Below are positions 41,375-49,073 of a stretch of DNA of 49,073 nt, one piece after another. Position 1 is the first letter of the stretch, and every line of letters begins with the position of its first letter. The notes beneath the pieces are model-generated. The model made no database searches and was not told the DNA's origin. It worked only from the letters and a program-made list of their open reading frames with translations. Position numbers and translations under genes: made by a program. The DNA comes from Chromatiales bacterium (GTDB lineage: Bacteria > Pseudomonadota > Gammaproteobacteria > Xanthomonadales > SZUA-36): contig JAHEFT010000006.1 of NCBI GenBank assembly GCA_024640025.1, positions 1 to 49,073 of the forward strand, read 5' to 3'.

Positions 41375-42165
41375 AATCCCGGAATACGGAAAAAACGCCG
41401 GGCGTTGGCCGTTGTTTGCTCTGCCAGCACATCACGATCCTCATTGCGCGCCTCGGCCACCGTATTCAGAATCCAGGGAAGCCAGCGGGGCTCATTGCGA
41501 TGGCTTTTCACACGCGGCCTCAGGTTTCTCGGTTTGAGATAGGGCGCGTCCGTTTCGATCATCAGGCGGTTCGAGGGGATATCCCCAAGGAAATCCTTCA
41601 TGTGCGTGCCGCGCCGCTCGTCGCAAATCCAGCCGGTGATCCCGATGTGGCAATCCAGTCCCAGGTAGTCGTGAAGTTCCTCCCGGCTTCCTGTAAAGCA
41701 GTGCACCACAACGTCGCTCAATTGATCGCGAACGTCCCGAAGGATCGCGTAAAAGTCGCTGTGGGCGTCCCGCATGTGCAGAAACAGCGGCAGGCCGCTA
41801 TCGATTCCGATTTTCAGCTGCCTGTGAAAAACGTCGCGCTGCACGTCCCGGGGTGAAAGATCACGAAAATAATCGAGACCGGTTTCACCCACGGCCACTA
41901 CTTCCTTATGCGAACTTAGTTCACTCAACAGGGCTTCGGTTTCGTCACTGAACGAGGACGCCAGGTGCGGATGCACCCCTGCTGTCGCAAACAGTTCACC
42001 GGGATATTCCCGTGCAAGCTGCAGGGCGGTCTTGCTGCCTTGTTCGCTGGCGCCGGTGACAATCATCTGGATGACCCCGGCCTCTCGCGCCCGGTCCAGA
42101 ACTTGCGCCCGATCGCCGTCGAAAGAGTCGTGGGTCAGGTTGCAGCCGATATCAATCAATTCCAT
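41371..42165 (-). CDS. tatD: TatD-family metal-dependent deoxyribonuclease
   Basis: A 264-aa TIM-barrel hydrolase; E. coli TatD is a 3'-5' DNase linked to repair and DNA degradation. It starts MELIDIGCNLTHDSF, lacking the N-terminal HxH just as E. coli TatD (FDIGVNLTSSQF) does, which separates it from YcfH and YjjV. Other metal residues are in VGETGLDYFRDLSP, LFLHMRDAH, VVHCFTGS and IETDAPYLKPRNL. An ATG 9 nt further upstream is possible. It ends inside the REP pair and diverges from ubiA. Confidence 0.93.
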   Translation of the reverse strand: MELIDIGCNLTHDSFDGDRAQVLDRAREAGVIQMIVTGASEQGSKTALQLAREYPGELFATAGVHPHLASSFSDETEALLSELSSHKEVVAVGETGLDYFRDLSPRDVQRDVFHRQLKIGIDSGLPLFLHMRDAHSDFYAILRDVRDQLSDVVVHCFTGSREELHDYLGLDCHIGITGWICDERRGTHMKDFLGDIPSNRLMIETDAPYLKPRNLRPRVKSHRNEPRWLPWILNTVAEARNEDRDVLAEQTTANARRFFRIPGL

Positions 42166-42245
42166 GGCGCGCATTCTAGCGGATTTCAGCCTCACCGCCA
42201 CGACCGAGTACTTGCCTTCCTGCCTGAAGCGGTCAGAATATCGTG

Positions 42246-43121
42246 ATGACCGGACAGTGGAATGCATACTGGCGCCTGATGCGCTTTGACAAGCCCATCG
42301 GCATATTGCTGCTGTTGTGGCCGACCTGGTGGGCCTTGCTGTTTGCCGGACAGGGGCGGCCTTCCCTGCGCAACATATTCATATTCACCTGCGGTGTCGT
42401 GATAATGCGCGCAGCGGGCTGCGTGATGAATGATATCGCTGACCGGGACTTCGATCCGCATGTCGAACGGACCCGTCAGCGACCTCTTGCCTCCGGTGAG
42501 TTGAGCCTGAAGCAGGCATTGGGACTTTTCCTGATACTGATGGCCCTCGCGTTTCTGCTGGTTCTGTTTACTAACTTCCTGACGATCAAACTGGCGCTCG
42601 TCGGGGCCGTGCTGGCGTCGACCTATCCCTTTTTCAAGCGTTTCACGCATTTGCCGCAAGTCGTTCTGGGCATCGCCTTCGGCTGGGGAATACCGATGGC
42701 TTTTGCAGCTGAAAATTCGCTGGTGCCGCCGCTTGCGTGGGTTTTGCTGGCCATCAACACGATCTGGTCAGTTATTTATGACACTTTGTATGCCATGGTC
42801 GACCGCGAGGATGATGTGAGTGTGGGCATCAGGTCCACGGCTATCCTGTTTGGCCGGTTCGACATACTGATCACCGGTTTACTGATGGTAGCGATGGTCG
42901 TGATGCTGTTAGCCACAGGTCTGTTGTTCACGTTGCGGTGGCCGTGGTTTGCCGCCACCCTGGTTTCTTTACTGCTTTTTGGACGACAGTTGTTCAGCAT
43001 CCGGACCCGCGACCGGGACGCCTGCTTCAATGCCTTTCTAAACAACAACTGGGTGGGGTTTGCACTGTTTATGGGCCTGTTGGGTCATTTTTTGGTCAGC
43101 GGGATTTATTTGGCCAGTTGA
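42246..43121 (+). CDS. ubiA: 4-hydroxybenzoate octaprenyltransferase
   Basis: An integral membrane prenyltransferase that attaches the polyprenyl tail to 4-hydroxybenzoate in ubiquinone synthesis. The 291-aa protein has two Asp-rich Mg-prenyl-diphosphate motifs, NDIADRDFDPHVERT (about residue 60) and YDTLYAMVDREDDVSVG. RFDKPIGILLLLWPTWWAL opens the first helix. Length and roughly eight helices are standard. ubiC is not adjacent. Its last 16 nt overlap the 3' end of convergent comF. Confidence 0.96.
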   Translation: MTGQWNAYWRLMRFDKPIGILLLLWPTWWALLFAGQGRPSLRNIFIFTCGVVIMRAAGCVMNDIADRDFDPHVERTRQRPLASGELSLKQALGLFLILMALAFLLVLFTNFLTIKLALVGAVLASTYPFFKRFTHLPQVVLGIAFGWGIPMAFAAENSLVPPLAWVLLAINTIWSVIYDTLYAMVDREDDVSVGIRSTAILFGRFDILITGLLMVAMVVMLLATGLLFTLRWPWFAATLVSLLLFGRQLFSIRTRDRDACFNAFLNNNWVGFALFMGLLGHFLVSGIYLAS

Positions 43122-43870
43122 TGAGGTTCCAGGGTCCTGGCAGCCACCCAAACGGACACGCAGGAGACCCCGGCTCTTTCCAGAGTCCTGGCGCATTCGG
43201 CCAGGGTTGCGCCCGTGGTCATCACATCGTCAACCAGCGCCACGTGCCTGAATTCGGCTATTTTTCGCGCCGGAATCGTGCAGTCGAATGCCCCACTGAT
43301 ATTCAGTTTCCGGGTGGCGGCATCCAGCCCCGAGTGGGCGCGGGTCCGGCGACAGCGCCTAAGCACCGATCCATCTACCGGCAACTGCAGGGCCTTTCCA
43401 ACCTGCCTTGCGATCAGGTCTGCCTGGTTGAATGCTCGCGAAAAATGGCGAAATCGATGTAACGGTACGGGCAGGATTATGCACGGCGGCACCGCGTTCC
43501 GCCGCCGCACAGCCAGGATCAGCTCCCGGGCCAGGACCTGGCCGCATGCCAGGCTGCGGCCAAACTTGAAACGGCGTACGAGTTGGTCTACCGGGTAACC
43601 GTAAACCAGGGCAGTGGTGGCGTATTGCCAGGGTGGCGGCTGGCGCAGGCAGTGTCCGCAATACCGGTCGGACGGGTGGGAAAGCGGAAGTCCGCATTGC
43701 AGGCAGGCGTGGTTTACCCGGGGGAGTTCAGACGAACACGGCAGGCAGAGGTTGTGTGGGCCGCTATCGCCGCCGCACATCAGGCAATGGCGCGGCAACA
43801 ATCCGTTGAGCGCCGAATGTGTCCAGGATGCGAAATTTCTCCGGATTTTCGGAATCCCCGGACTTTTCAT
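43106..43870 (-). CDS. comF: ComF/GntX-family phosphoribosyltransferase-like protein
   Basis: A 254-aa protein with a zinc-binding N-terminus: CLMCGG, CLPC, CLQCG and YCGHC supply the paired cysteines. A phosphoribosyltransferase-type domain follows, with VALVDDVMTTGATLAECA as the PRPP-binding loop. ComF proteins take part in DNA uptake in naturally competent bacteria, where they work with ComFA or PriA-like helicases; in E. coli (GntX/YhgH) the role is use of extracellular DNA. An in-frame TTG 12 nt upstream is an alternative start. It is divergent from bioC, which recalls the frequent comF-bio neighbourhood. Confidence 0.9.
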   Translation of the reverse strand: MKSPGIPKIRRNFASWTHSALNGLLPRHCLMCGGDSGPHNLCLPCSSELPRVNHACLQCGLPLSHPSDRYCGHCLRQPPPWQYATTALVYGYPVDQLVRRFKFGRSLACGQVLARELILAVRRRNAVPPCIILPVPLHRFRHFSRAFNQADLIARQVGKALQLPVDGSVLRRCRRTRAHSGLDAATRKLNISGAFDCTIPARKIAEFRHVALVDDVMTTGATLAECARTLERAGVSCVSVWVAARTLEPHQLAK

Positions 43871-43976
43871 GATTTTGTTCAAGGCTACTGAGCATACGCG
43901 ATCGGGACCGCCATCACTTTCATCATCCCGTGCGATAATCTGTAGGAAATTTCCCTATTTTTCCCGGAGCGTTTTT

Positions 43977-44837
43977 GTGTCAAATCTCCAAAACATTCGC
44001 CGTGCTTTCGACGAAATCGCCAGCCATTATGACGAGCACGCGGCGCTTGAGCAGGAAGTTTGCAACCGCCTGCTGGAGCGGACCTCGTTCAACCGGGTTT
44101 TGCCCGCGAGAATTCTGGACCTGGGCTGCGGAACCGGTTTTGGGACTGCAAAGCTAAAAAAGCTGTTCCGGAAGGCACAGGTGACAGGGCTGGATATCTC
44201 GATGGCCATGTTGACCGGACTGCGTCGCCGCTCGGGTCTGCTCAAGCCATTGAGCGGTGTTTGCGGGAACATTGGGGCGCTGCCATTTGCCACCCGATCG
44301 GCAGATATGGCGGTCGCAAACCTGGCCACTTACTGGTGCACTGATCCCAAGGCGATGTTTTCCGAATTTCGCCGGGTTCTCCGACCCGACGGCATGCTCC
44401 TCATCAGCACTTTTGGCCCCGCAACGCTAAGGGAATTGCGAGAATCCTGGTCAAGTGTGGAGTCGGAAGTGACCTTGCCGGAGTTTCCCGACCTGGTAGA
44501 GATTGGAAATGCACTGGTGGCGGCGGGGTTCAGAGAGCCCGTGATGGACATGGAGATCATCACCCTGAGTTACCCGGACCTGGGCGCGATGTTCGCAGAA
44601 CTCGAAGCAACCGGAACCTCACTCCTCATCGAAGGCTGGGACCAGGGGTATGGGGATGCGAGCGCTTTGAAACAGGCATATTCTGCCTTCGTGACGGACG
44701 CAAGGTACCCGCTCAGTTTCGAGATCATCTACGGGGTCGCTTTCGGCCCACAGGAGGGCCAGCCCATGAAAACGCCTGATGGAGACGTCGTAACGTTCTC
44801 GGTTGATGCCCTGCGTGGGAGCCGAAAAGTCCAGTAG
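43977..44837 (+). CDS. bioC: Malonyl-ACP O-methyltransferase BioC
   Basis: A SAM-dependent methyltransferase that methylates malonyl-ACP so that fatty acid synthesis can build the pimelate part of biotin. The 286-aa protein has the SAM motif ILDLGCGTGFGT (near residue 47), then ATYWCTDPKAMFSEFRRVLRPDGMLL-type sequence and STFGPATLRELRESW, characteristic of BioC. The start is GTG at 43977 with GGAG 7 nt upstream. No other bio genes are in the window, so it is separated from the usual bioBFHCD cluster. A closely related methyltransferase of other function cannot be fully excluded. Confidence 0.85.
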   Translation: MSNLQNIRRAFDEIASHYDEHAALEQEVCNRLLERTSFNRVLPARILDLGCGTGFGTAKLKKLFRKAQVTGLDISMAMLTGLRRRSGLLKPLSGVCGNIGALPFATRSADMAVANLATYWCTDPKAMFSEFRRVLRPDGMLLISTFGPATLRELRESWSSVESEVTLPEFPDLVEIGNALVAAGFREPVMDMEIITLSYPDLGAMFAELEATGTSLLIEGWDQGYGDASALKQAYSAFVTDARYPLSFEIIYGVAFGPQEGQPMKTPDGDVVTFSVDALRGSRKVQ

Positions 44838-44845
44838 GCAACACT

Positions 44846-44874
44846 TTGCCAAAACCAACCACCTGGGCTATGAT
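44846..44874 (+). promoter_or_regulatory. Sigma-70 promoter downstream of bioC
   Basis: TTGCCA (44846-44851) and TATGAT (44869-44874), each 5 of 6 to consensus or nearly so, separated by exactly 17 nt. The predicted start is near 44881. It begins 9 nt after the bioC stop, so it drives only the intergenic region and points to an independent small RNA. Confidence 0.72.
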
Positions 44875-44880
44875 GAACGA

Positions 44881-45030
44881 AGGGCAAAAACTATTTTTAA
44901 TTGCTTAAGGAATCGATCAAACCGGGTGTGCCGCCCCCCCTTGCGGCATGTCTGGTTCGAGACCGGTGTTCCCCTTGCACCGTTCTCACGAAAGGGCCGG
45001 CTCACCCCTTGCCGGCCCTTTCACCTTTTT
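44881..45030 (+). ncRNA. sX13-like small RNA with three C-rich hairpin loops
   Basis: About 150 nt between bioC and zapE with its own promoter and terminator. After an AU-rich single-stranded 5' part come three hairpins: TGCCGC/GCGGCA, CGGTG/CACCG (preceded by a small GGTTCGAGACC arm) and GAAAGGGCCGGC/GCCGGCCCTTTC. Each loop contains the same CCCCTTG motif. The last hairpin is followed by TTTTT. This layout (short open 5' end, three stem-loops, CCCC loops) recalls sX13 of Xanthomonas, a regulator that pairs with G-rich mRNA sites. Homology is not proven; strand choice rests on the promoter and T-run. Confidence 0.68.
44990..45030 (+). terminator. Terminator hairpin of the bioC-zapE region
   Basis: A 12-bp perfect stem GAAAGGGCCGGC (44990-45001) and GCCGGCCCTTTC (45011-45022) with a 9-nt loop, then ACC and TTTTT (45026-45030). 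It lies directly before the convergent zapE stop (45030-45032) and forms the third hairpin of the RNA candidate. Its T-run favours rightward termination. Confidence 0.8.
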
Positions 45031-46115
45031 CAGGACAGGTGTGGCCGCGCCAGGTAGTCATGTGATTGCATCTCGATCAGGCGGCTGGCGGTCCGCTGAA
45101 ATTCAAATTCCAGTTGCCGTCCCCGGTACAGTTCCCTTATCGGTACGGCGGCGGAAATCAGCAGTTTAACGTTGCGATCATAGAATTCATCCACCATGTT
45201 GACGAATCTTCGGGCCGCATTTGCGTCGTCTTCCCCGAGTTGCGGCATATTGCTCAGTACAACGGTGTTGAAAGCACGCGCAATTTCGATGAAATCGATG
45301 TTGCCGCGGGGTTTTTTGCAAAGTTCTTCAAATTCGAACCAGATGACGCCGTCACCACGCCTTCGGGCCTGAAAATTACGGCCGTTGATATCGAGGTAAT
45401 GGTTGAGTTCGAATTCGGCCGTCATGCGGTTGAAACTCTCGGTCATCACGCGATCGGCTGCCTCGTCCAGCGGATAATGGAATATTTCCGACTGTTCCAG
45501 GATACGTAGCCGGAAATCCGTTTTGCCGGACAATTCGATCACCCGGGTATGCTGCTTGATCAATTCGATGACCGGAAGGAATTTGGCCCTCTGCAAGCCA
45601 TCTTCATACAGCCGGTCCGGTGCAATATTCGACGTGGTCACGAGCGTGACACCGTTGAGGAACAGGGCTTCGAGCAAGCCGCTCAGCAGCATGGCATCCG
45701 CGATATCAGAGACAAAAAACTCGTCCAGGCAGAGCACGCTGCATTTTTGGGCCCAGTCGGCGGCGATTCTGGGTAGCGGGTCGCGAACCTCCCCAAGGTC
45801 ACCGAGACTCCGGTGGACTCTTTGCATGAACCGGTGAAAGTGTATCCGTTGTTTCCGTTCAACCGGCAGGTGCTCGTAAAACAGGTCCATCAACCAGGTT
45901 TTACCACGCCCAACCGCTCCCCAGATATACAGGCCGGATACGGTTTCAGGTCGCTTGCGGCGGAGTCTGTCCAAAAACCTTGGGTCGCGCTGTCGTTGCA
46001 GGGCGTGCCACAGGGCATCCAGCGCTTTTAAGACACGTTCCTGGTCGGGATCGGAAATAAAATCGCCCTTGCCGGCTAGATTCCGATAGTGGCTCAGCGG
46101 AGACGGGTGGCGCAA
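45030..46115 (-). CDS. zapE: Cell division protein ZapE (AFG1-like ATPase)
   Basis: A 361-aa P-loop ATPase. E. coli ZapE associates with the Z-ring and is needed for division under low oxygen or heat. Walker A is IWGAVGRGKTWLMDLF (about residue 65) and Walker B is VLCLDEFFVSDIADAM; sensor region VTLVTTSNIAPDRLYEDGLQR follows, and the family C-terminus RRFVNMVDEFYDRNVKLLISA is present. It is probably cotranscribed with the alpha/beta hydrolase gene ending 7 nt upstream. Its stop codon shares its first base with the T-run of the RNA terminator on the other strand. Confidence 0.95.
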   Translation of the reverse strand: MRHPSPLSHYRNLAGKGDFISDPDQERVLKALDALWHALQRQRDPRFLDRLRRKRPETVSGLYIWGAVGRGKTWLMDLFYEHLPVERKQRIHFHRFMQRVHRSLGDLGEVRDPLPRIAADWAQKCSVLCLDEFFVSDIADAMLLSGLLEALFLNGVTLVTTSNIAPDRLYEDGLQRAKFLPVIELIKQHTRVIELSGKTDFRLRILEQSEIFHYPLDEAADRVMTESFNRMTAEFELNHYLDINGRNFQARRRGDGVIWFEFEELCKKPRGNIDFIEIARAFNTVVLSNMPQLGEDDANAARRFVNMVDEFYDRNVKLLISAAVPIRELYRGRQLEFEFQRTASRLIEMQSHDYLARPHLS

Positions 46116-46122
46116 AACGGGT

Positions 46123-46824
46123 TTACTGGGAGTCCAGGCTGCGGACCGGTTCGGGGAGCTGAGTGGCCACGCCGTTCTTGAGCAGGCCGCGCAGATCCAT
46201 CAGGCGCCGGTGGAAAAAGTGATCCGCCTCTTTCATGACCACCAGCTCCGGTTCGGGATCGAGAGAATTTACCCAATTCCGGACAGCATCGATGTTCACT
46301 ACCTCATCCTCATCACCCTGGATGACCAGCCAGGGACACTCCGGGTGGTGCAGGCTGTCGAAAGGGTAACGGTCTACCGCGGGCGCAATCGAGATGAGCT
46401 GACCGACCTGGAGATTGAGCGCTGCTCTCACCGCCACGTATGCGCCAAAAGAAAAGCCTCCAAGCCATAAATCGTCATCGGGCCGGGTGCGTCTGACCCA
46501 CTCGGCGACTGCAAAGAGGTCATCGGTTTCACCGTAACCATCGTCAAATTCACCTTCACTCTCGCCGGCGCCACGGAAGTTAAATCGAACGGTACGCAGC
46601 CCCAGTTCACGCATGGATCGTTCCATGATGGTGACGACCTTGTTACGCATGGTTCCACCGTGCAGCGGATGAGGATGGCAAATAATCACCGTGGCGGGCA
46701 GCTCCTCACCGGGCTCGGGTACTTCCACGGCGCACTCGATCGCACCGACGGGGCCGCGTATCAGGAACTCGCAGTGCTCGGTTGGAAACTGTTCTGGTTG
46801 CTCGACTGTCGGGGCTTTGGTCAT
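46123..46824 (-). CDS. Alpha/beta hydrolase (COG2945-like)
   Basis: A 233-aa cytoplasmic hydrolase of the small dienelactone-hydrolase-like group. Visible elements are VIICHPHPLHGGTMRNKVV (oxyanion region typical of COG2945), FNFRGAGESEGEFDDG, the nucleophile elbow WLGGFSFGAYVA, the acid in VIQGDEDEVV and the His in KEADHFFHRRL. No substrate is known for the family. The ATG at 46824 is chosen from the alignment; a GTG 15 nt upstream is possible. It lies just upstream of zapE on the same strand and diverges from acpH. Confidence 0.85.
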   Translation of the reverse strand: MTKAPTVEQPEQFPTEHCEFLIRGPVGAIECAVEVPEPGEELPATVIICHPHPLHGGTMRNKVVTIMERSMRELGLRTVRFNFRGAGESEGEFDDGYGETDDLFAVAEWVRRTRPDDDLWLGGFSFGAYVAVRAALNLQVGQLISIAPAVDRYPFDSLHHPECPWLVIQGDEDEVVNIDAVRNWVNSLDPEPELVVMKEADHFFHRRLMDLRGLLKNGVATQLPEPVRSLDSQ

Positions 46825-46948
46825 GGCCTGGTAAACCACCTCGCGGGAACAGTCATGATACCGCAGACGGGAGGGTTCAAGCCAGACGGATCGGATTCTG
46901 GTAAATTGCGCCGATGAATCATCACTTCCTAGCCTGCGACCACCTTTT

Positions 46949-47554
46949 TTGAATTTCCTGGCACATCTGCTGCTTGCCGGCGACGATGAAGGACTGCGGC
47001 TCGGCGCCATGCTGGGAGATTTTGTCAGTGGGCGGGAAGCGCTGGGAAAGTATGACGCCGCCATCCAAAAAGGCATCATCTTGCATCGCCATATCGACGC
47101 CCATACCGACGCCATGCAAGGCGTCGCAGAGTTGAGGAGCCTGTTTCAGCCCCCTTTCAGACGTTATGCCGGGATCATCATCGACCTGGCTCTTGATCAT
47201 GTACTGGCGCTGCGTTGGGACGAGTATTCTGAAAATTCCCTGCAGGAGTTCGACCAGGGCGTGAGGGACATGCTGGCCAGGCATGACGGCCGCCTGCCGG
47301 AACGGCTCAAAAAGTTCATGAAATATGCTGACCAGCGCGGGCTGTTCGCTGCCTACCAGGAAGAATCGGAAATACTCCACAGCCTGCGTGGTTTGGGGCG
47401 ACGGCTTTCCCGCGATAATCCGCTGCACCGGACCGGAGAAATCTGGTCCGGGTTCAAGCCGATGCTTGCGGACCGATTTGAATCCATTTTTGAGGAAATT
47501 CAGTCAGATGTTGCCGATTGGCTGAAATCAAACTCCACCAATACCGGGTCGTGA
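46949..47554 (+). CDS. acpH: ACP phosphodiesterase AcpH (DUF479)
   Basis: A 201-aa HD-like hydrolase that removes the phosphopantetheine arm from acyl carrier protein, giving apo-ACP. It starts MNFLAHLLLAGDDEGLRLGAMLGDFVSGRE, very close to E. coli AcpH MNFLAHLHLA...NLLADFVRG. GIILHRHIDAHTD and IIIDLALDHVLALRW add the further His/Asp metal ligands. The start is TTG at 46949; no ATG is near and no ribosome-binding site is visible. The last 55 nt overlap the 3' end of the convergent nuclease gene. Confidence 0.9.
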   Translation: MNFLAHLLLAGDDEGLRLGAMLGDFVSGREALGKYDAAIQKGIILHRHIDAHTDAMQGVAELRSLFQPPFRRYAGIIIDLALDHVLALRWDEYSENSLQEFDQGVRDMLARHDGRLPERLKKFMKYADQRGLFAAYQEESEILHSLRGLGRRLSRDNPLHRTGEIWSGFKPMLADRFESIFEEIQSDVADWLKSNSTNTGS

Positions 47555-49073
47555 TCGGAAGCGCGCAGCCAGGGTTGGGGCTGATCCGCGCCGGCCGGCC
47601 AGGCGGCATTGATGTGCCAGATTTCAGCTCTGAGGGCAAATTTTTCCAGGGCCGGGGATGCAAATGCATAATCCAGTGTGCCGGTCTGACCCCAGTATAG
47701 GAAGCTGTACTGCGGCAGGCCCGACAGGCTCTCAACGAGATCAATCAATCCCGAGGCGGTGAACTGCCTGATCGGATCTTCTTTGCGCCAGGCATTCAGG
47801 TCGCCCAGGACCAGCATGTGTTTTGTGTCCAGGTTCTCGGCAAGGTCTTCAAGCCAGTGGACTTCGGCCTTGACCGCATCCGTTCGGGCCCTGTTCCAGC
47901 AGCCTTGTCCGTCTTCCTGATCCGCGTTAACTCCACTTTCAGGGCAGCTCCCCTTGGATTTCAGGTGATTGACCGCGACGAGAAAAGTCGTGCCGGTCCC
48001 AGGGTCACGAAACAGTTGCGCCAGGGGTTGCCGGCTGAGATGCCTGAATTCCGGGCTGTCGAGCACTCTTGGTGAACCCACGGTCTGCAGCACCTGCCGG
48101 CGGTAAAAAAGCCCCACCGTGATGACGTCGCCACCGATTCCGTCCGGTCTGGGCGCAACAAATGCCCAGTCGCTATTGCCCGTGTCGTTCAGAATGTCCA
48201 GCAGTGCATGGGCAGCGCTGTCCGGTCCGAAACCGTCGTTCTCCAGTTCCTGAACGGCCAGCAAGTCCGGCTGCAGCTGAGCCATGACAGCCTCGATGCG
48301 TTCGGTCTGGGCCACAAACTCGTCAAAACTGGCGGCGCCGCGTTCAGTGGGGAATCCACGCCCCCTGCCATCACCGTTGAAAAAATTCAGCAGGTTGCTG
48401 GTGACGATCCTGATGGATCCACTGCCTGCGGGCACGGGCGGAGAAGGTAGCGCAACGCTCATCTCCGGAGTGACATCAAGAAACAATTGTTGGGCGCGGC
48501 CGTTATGGCCCATCAAACCGCTCACCCTTTGAGTGGTTGCACCGACTGCCATGGTGTCGGGGGTAGAAGGCAAAATCGCGACGATGGAGTGGTTTCGGTT
48601 CTCCTTTTCAAGTCTCCTTGCGGCGGTCCCCGGCATTGCGATTTCGGTGGGCACCCGCAGAACGCCGTTCGAACTTAAGGTCAATTCCCCCCTGTCCAGG
48701 TTGTAGACATCGGTGAGGGTCAATGTTTGCTCCAAAGAGACCCGCATTCCCTCCAGGACCTCGCGTTCAGCAGAGTTCATCGGCAAACTGATCCGGGTAA
48801 GCGGTAATTCAGACTGTTCAGCGCAAATCTCAAAAGCTGTGATACCGGCCAGCGCGGTCAGTTTATCGAGGCGCGAGCCTGACTCTGAAACGTGGCCGCT
48901 GAGCACCAGTTGCTGGCCCGGCCGGACCGAGCGGGCGAGTTCTGTATCCGACACGAACAGGGCCCTGGAAGACTGCTCATCGAAGACGGTTTCCGTATCC
49001 TCGATGAAAAACCCTGAATCACCGGATACCCGCGTTACGGTCCCGCGTACCGTCTGCGCTGACTCAACCAGCG
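47500..49073 (-). CDS. ExeM/NucH-like extracellular endonuclease, 5' end outside window
   Basis: The frame stays open to the right edge of the window (at least 524 codons), so the start and any signal peptide lie outside. The first part (TVRGTVTRVSGDSGFFIED onward) looks like an OB-fold domain found ahead of the catalytic domain in ExeM-type nucleases. From about SIRIVTSNLLNFFNGDG comes an endonuclease/exonuclease/phosphatase domain, with VQELENDGFG (metal Glu), VNHLKSKGSC, LVLGDLNAWRKEDP and the C-terminal RASDHDPVLVEF (catalytic Asp-His). Such enzymes are secreted DNases that help use extracellular DNA or remodel biofilm. It overlaps acpH tail to tail. Confidence 0.88.
   Translation of the reverse strand, partial: LVESAQTVRGTVTRVSGDSGFFIEDTETVFDEQSSRALFVSDTELARSVRPGQQLVLSGHVSESGSRLDKLTALAGITAFEICAEQSELPLTRISLPMNSAEREVLEGMRVSLEQTLTLTDVYNLDRGELTLSSNGVLRVPTEIAMPGTAARRLEKENRNHSIVAILPSTPDTMAVGATTQRVSGLMGHNGRAQQLFLDVTPEMSVALPSPPVPAGSGSIRIVTSNLLNFFNGDGRGRGFPTERGAASFDEFVAQTERIEAVMAQLQPDLLAVQELENDGFGPDSAAHALLDILNDTGNSDWAFVAPRPDGIGGDVITVGLFYRRQVLQTVGSPRVLDSPEFRHLSRQPLAQLFRDPGTGTTFLVAVNHLKSKGSCPESGVNADQEDGQGCWNRARTDAVKAEVHWLEDLAENLDTKHMLVLGDLNAWRKEDPIRQFTASGLIDLVESLSGLPQYSFLYWGQTGTLDYAFASPALEKFALRAEIWHINAAWPAGADQPQPWLRASDHDPVLVEFDFSQSATSD

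Noticed and set aside
44945-44985. tRNA-like T-arm (GGTTCGAGACC) downstream of bioC.
   Set aside because: The 5' acceptor strand, anticodon arm and a 3' acceptor partner cannot be found at tRNA spacing; the segment fits the multi-hairpin RNA better.
1-49073. Prophage, transposon, CRISPR, toxin-antitoxin or restriction system.
   Set aside because: No integrase, transposase, repeat-spacer array, methyltransferase-nuclease pair or phage structural gene was found; the window is core and housekeeping in character.

Overview
This window is a chromosomal segment of a free-living, respiring gammaproteobacterium. The composition is moderately GC-rich and genes are tightly packed, with many 4-nt ATGA or 1-nt overlaps and several GTG or TTG starts. 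The gene set is core metabolism: metK-ahcY-metF, a complete his operon, fnr-hemN, ubiA, bioC, slyX, slyD, zapE and yadGH. Three features lean towards Xanthomonadales (Lysobacterales) or relatives: a TrpR-like YerC/HisR regulator heading the his operon, GTAG-type REP elements, and a three-hairpin RNA with C-rich loops that resembles Xanthomonas sX13. That placement is an inference. No rRNA, tRNA, CRISPR array, prophage or insertion sequence was seen.

Layout: 1-131 is the 5' end of nhaB. Positions 236-4463 hold the SAM-cycle operon metK-ahcY-metF, then a VOC protein and slyX. Positions 4467-6358 hold srkA and an NYN-LOTUS RNA-metabolism protein. Positions 6440-7015 form an odd isolated unit with a 67-aa unknown protein, its own terminator and upstream palindromes. 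Positions 7148-10975 hold ilvE, a CDF metal exporter and a Kef-type K+/H+ antiporter. Positions 11012-16454 are a peptide-use region: an SRPBCC protein, an M20 dipeptidase, a POT peptide symporter and a DUF885 lipoprotein. A beta-CASP nuclease-like protein and an acyl-CoA dehydrogenase follow.

Positions 19794-27288 are the full histidine operon, transcribed leftwards as yerC/hisR-hisG-D-C-B-H-A-F-IE. It has a consensus-like promoter and a 24-bp TrpR-like palindrome over the predicted transcription start. Positions 27378-30481 carry a DUF4097 protein, a GntR regulator with 4-hydroxyproline epimerase, and slyD. Positions 30496-33042 are an anaerobic module: fnr, hemN with an FNR box, and a candidate ncRNA diverging from hemN. 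Positions 33077-34300 hold queD, a tandem CDGSH protein and a 39-aa secreted peptide.

Positions 34301-38254 are a leftward unit of a secreted S33 peptidase, a NatAB-type ABC exporter and a periplasmic peroxiredoxin. To the right are yadGH, a fatty-acid desaturase, tatD, ubiA, comF, bioC, the sX13-like RNA, zapE, a small alpha/beta hydrolase, acpH and the 3' part of an extracellular nuclease gene. I found no obviously new multi-gene defence or biosynthetic system. The most novel material is non-coding or very small: the C-rich-loop RNA, the ncRNA beside hemN, the 67-aa and 39-aa genes, and REP elements whose GTAG supplies the stop codons of three genes.
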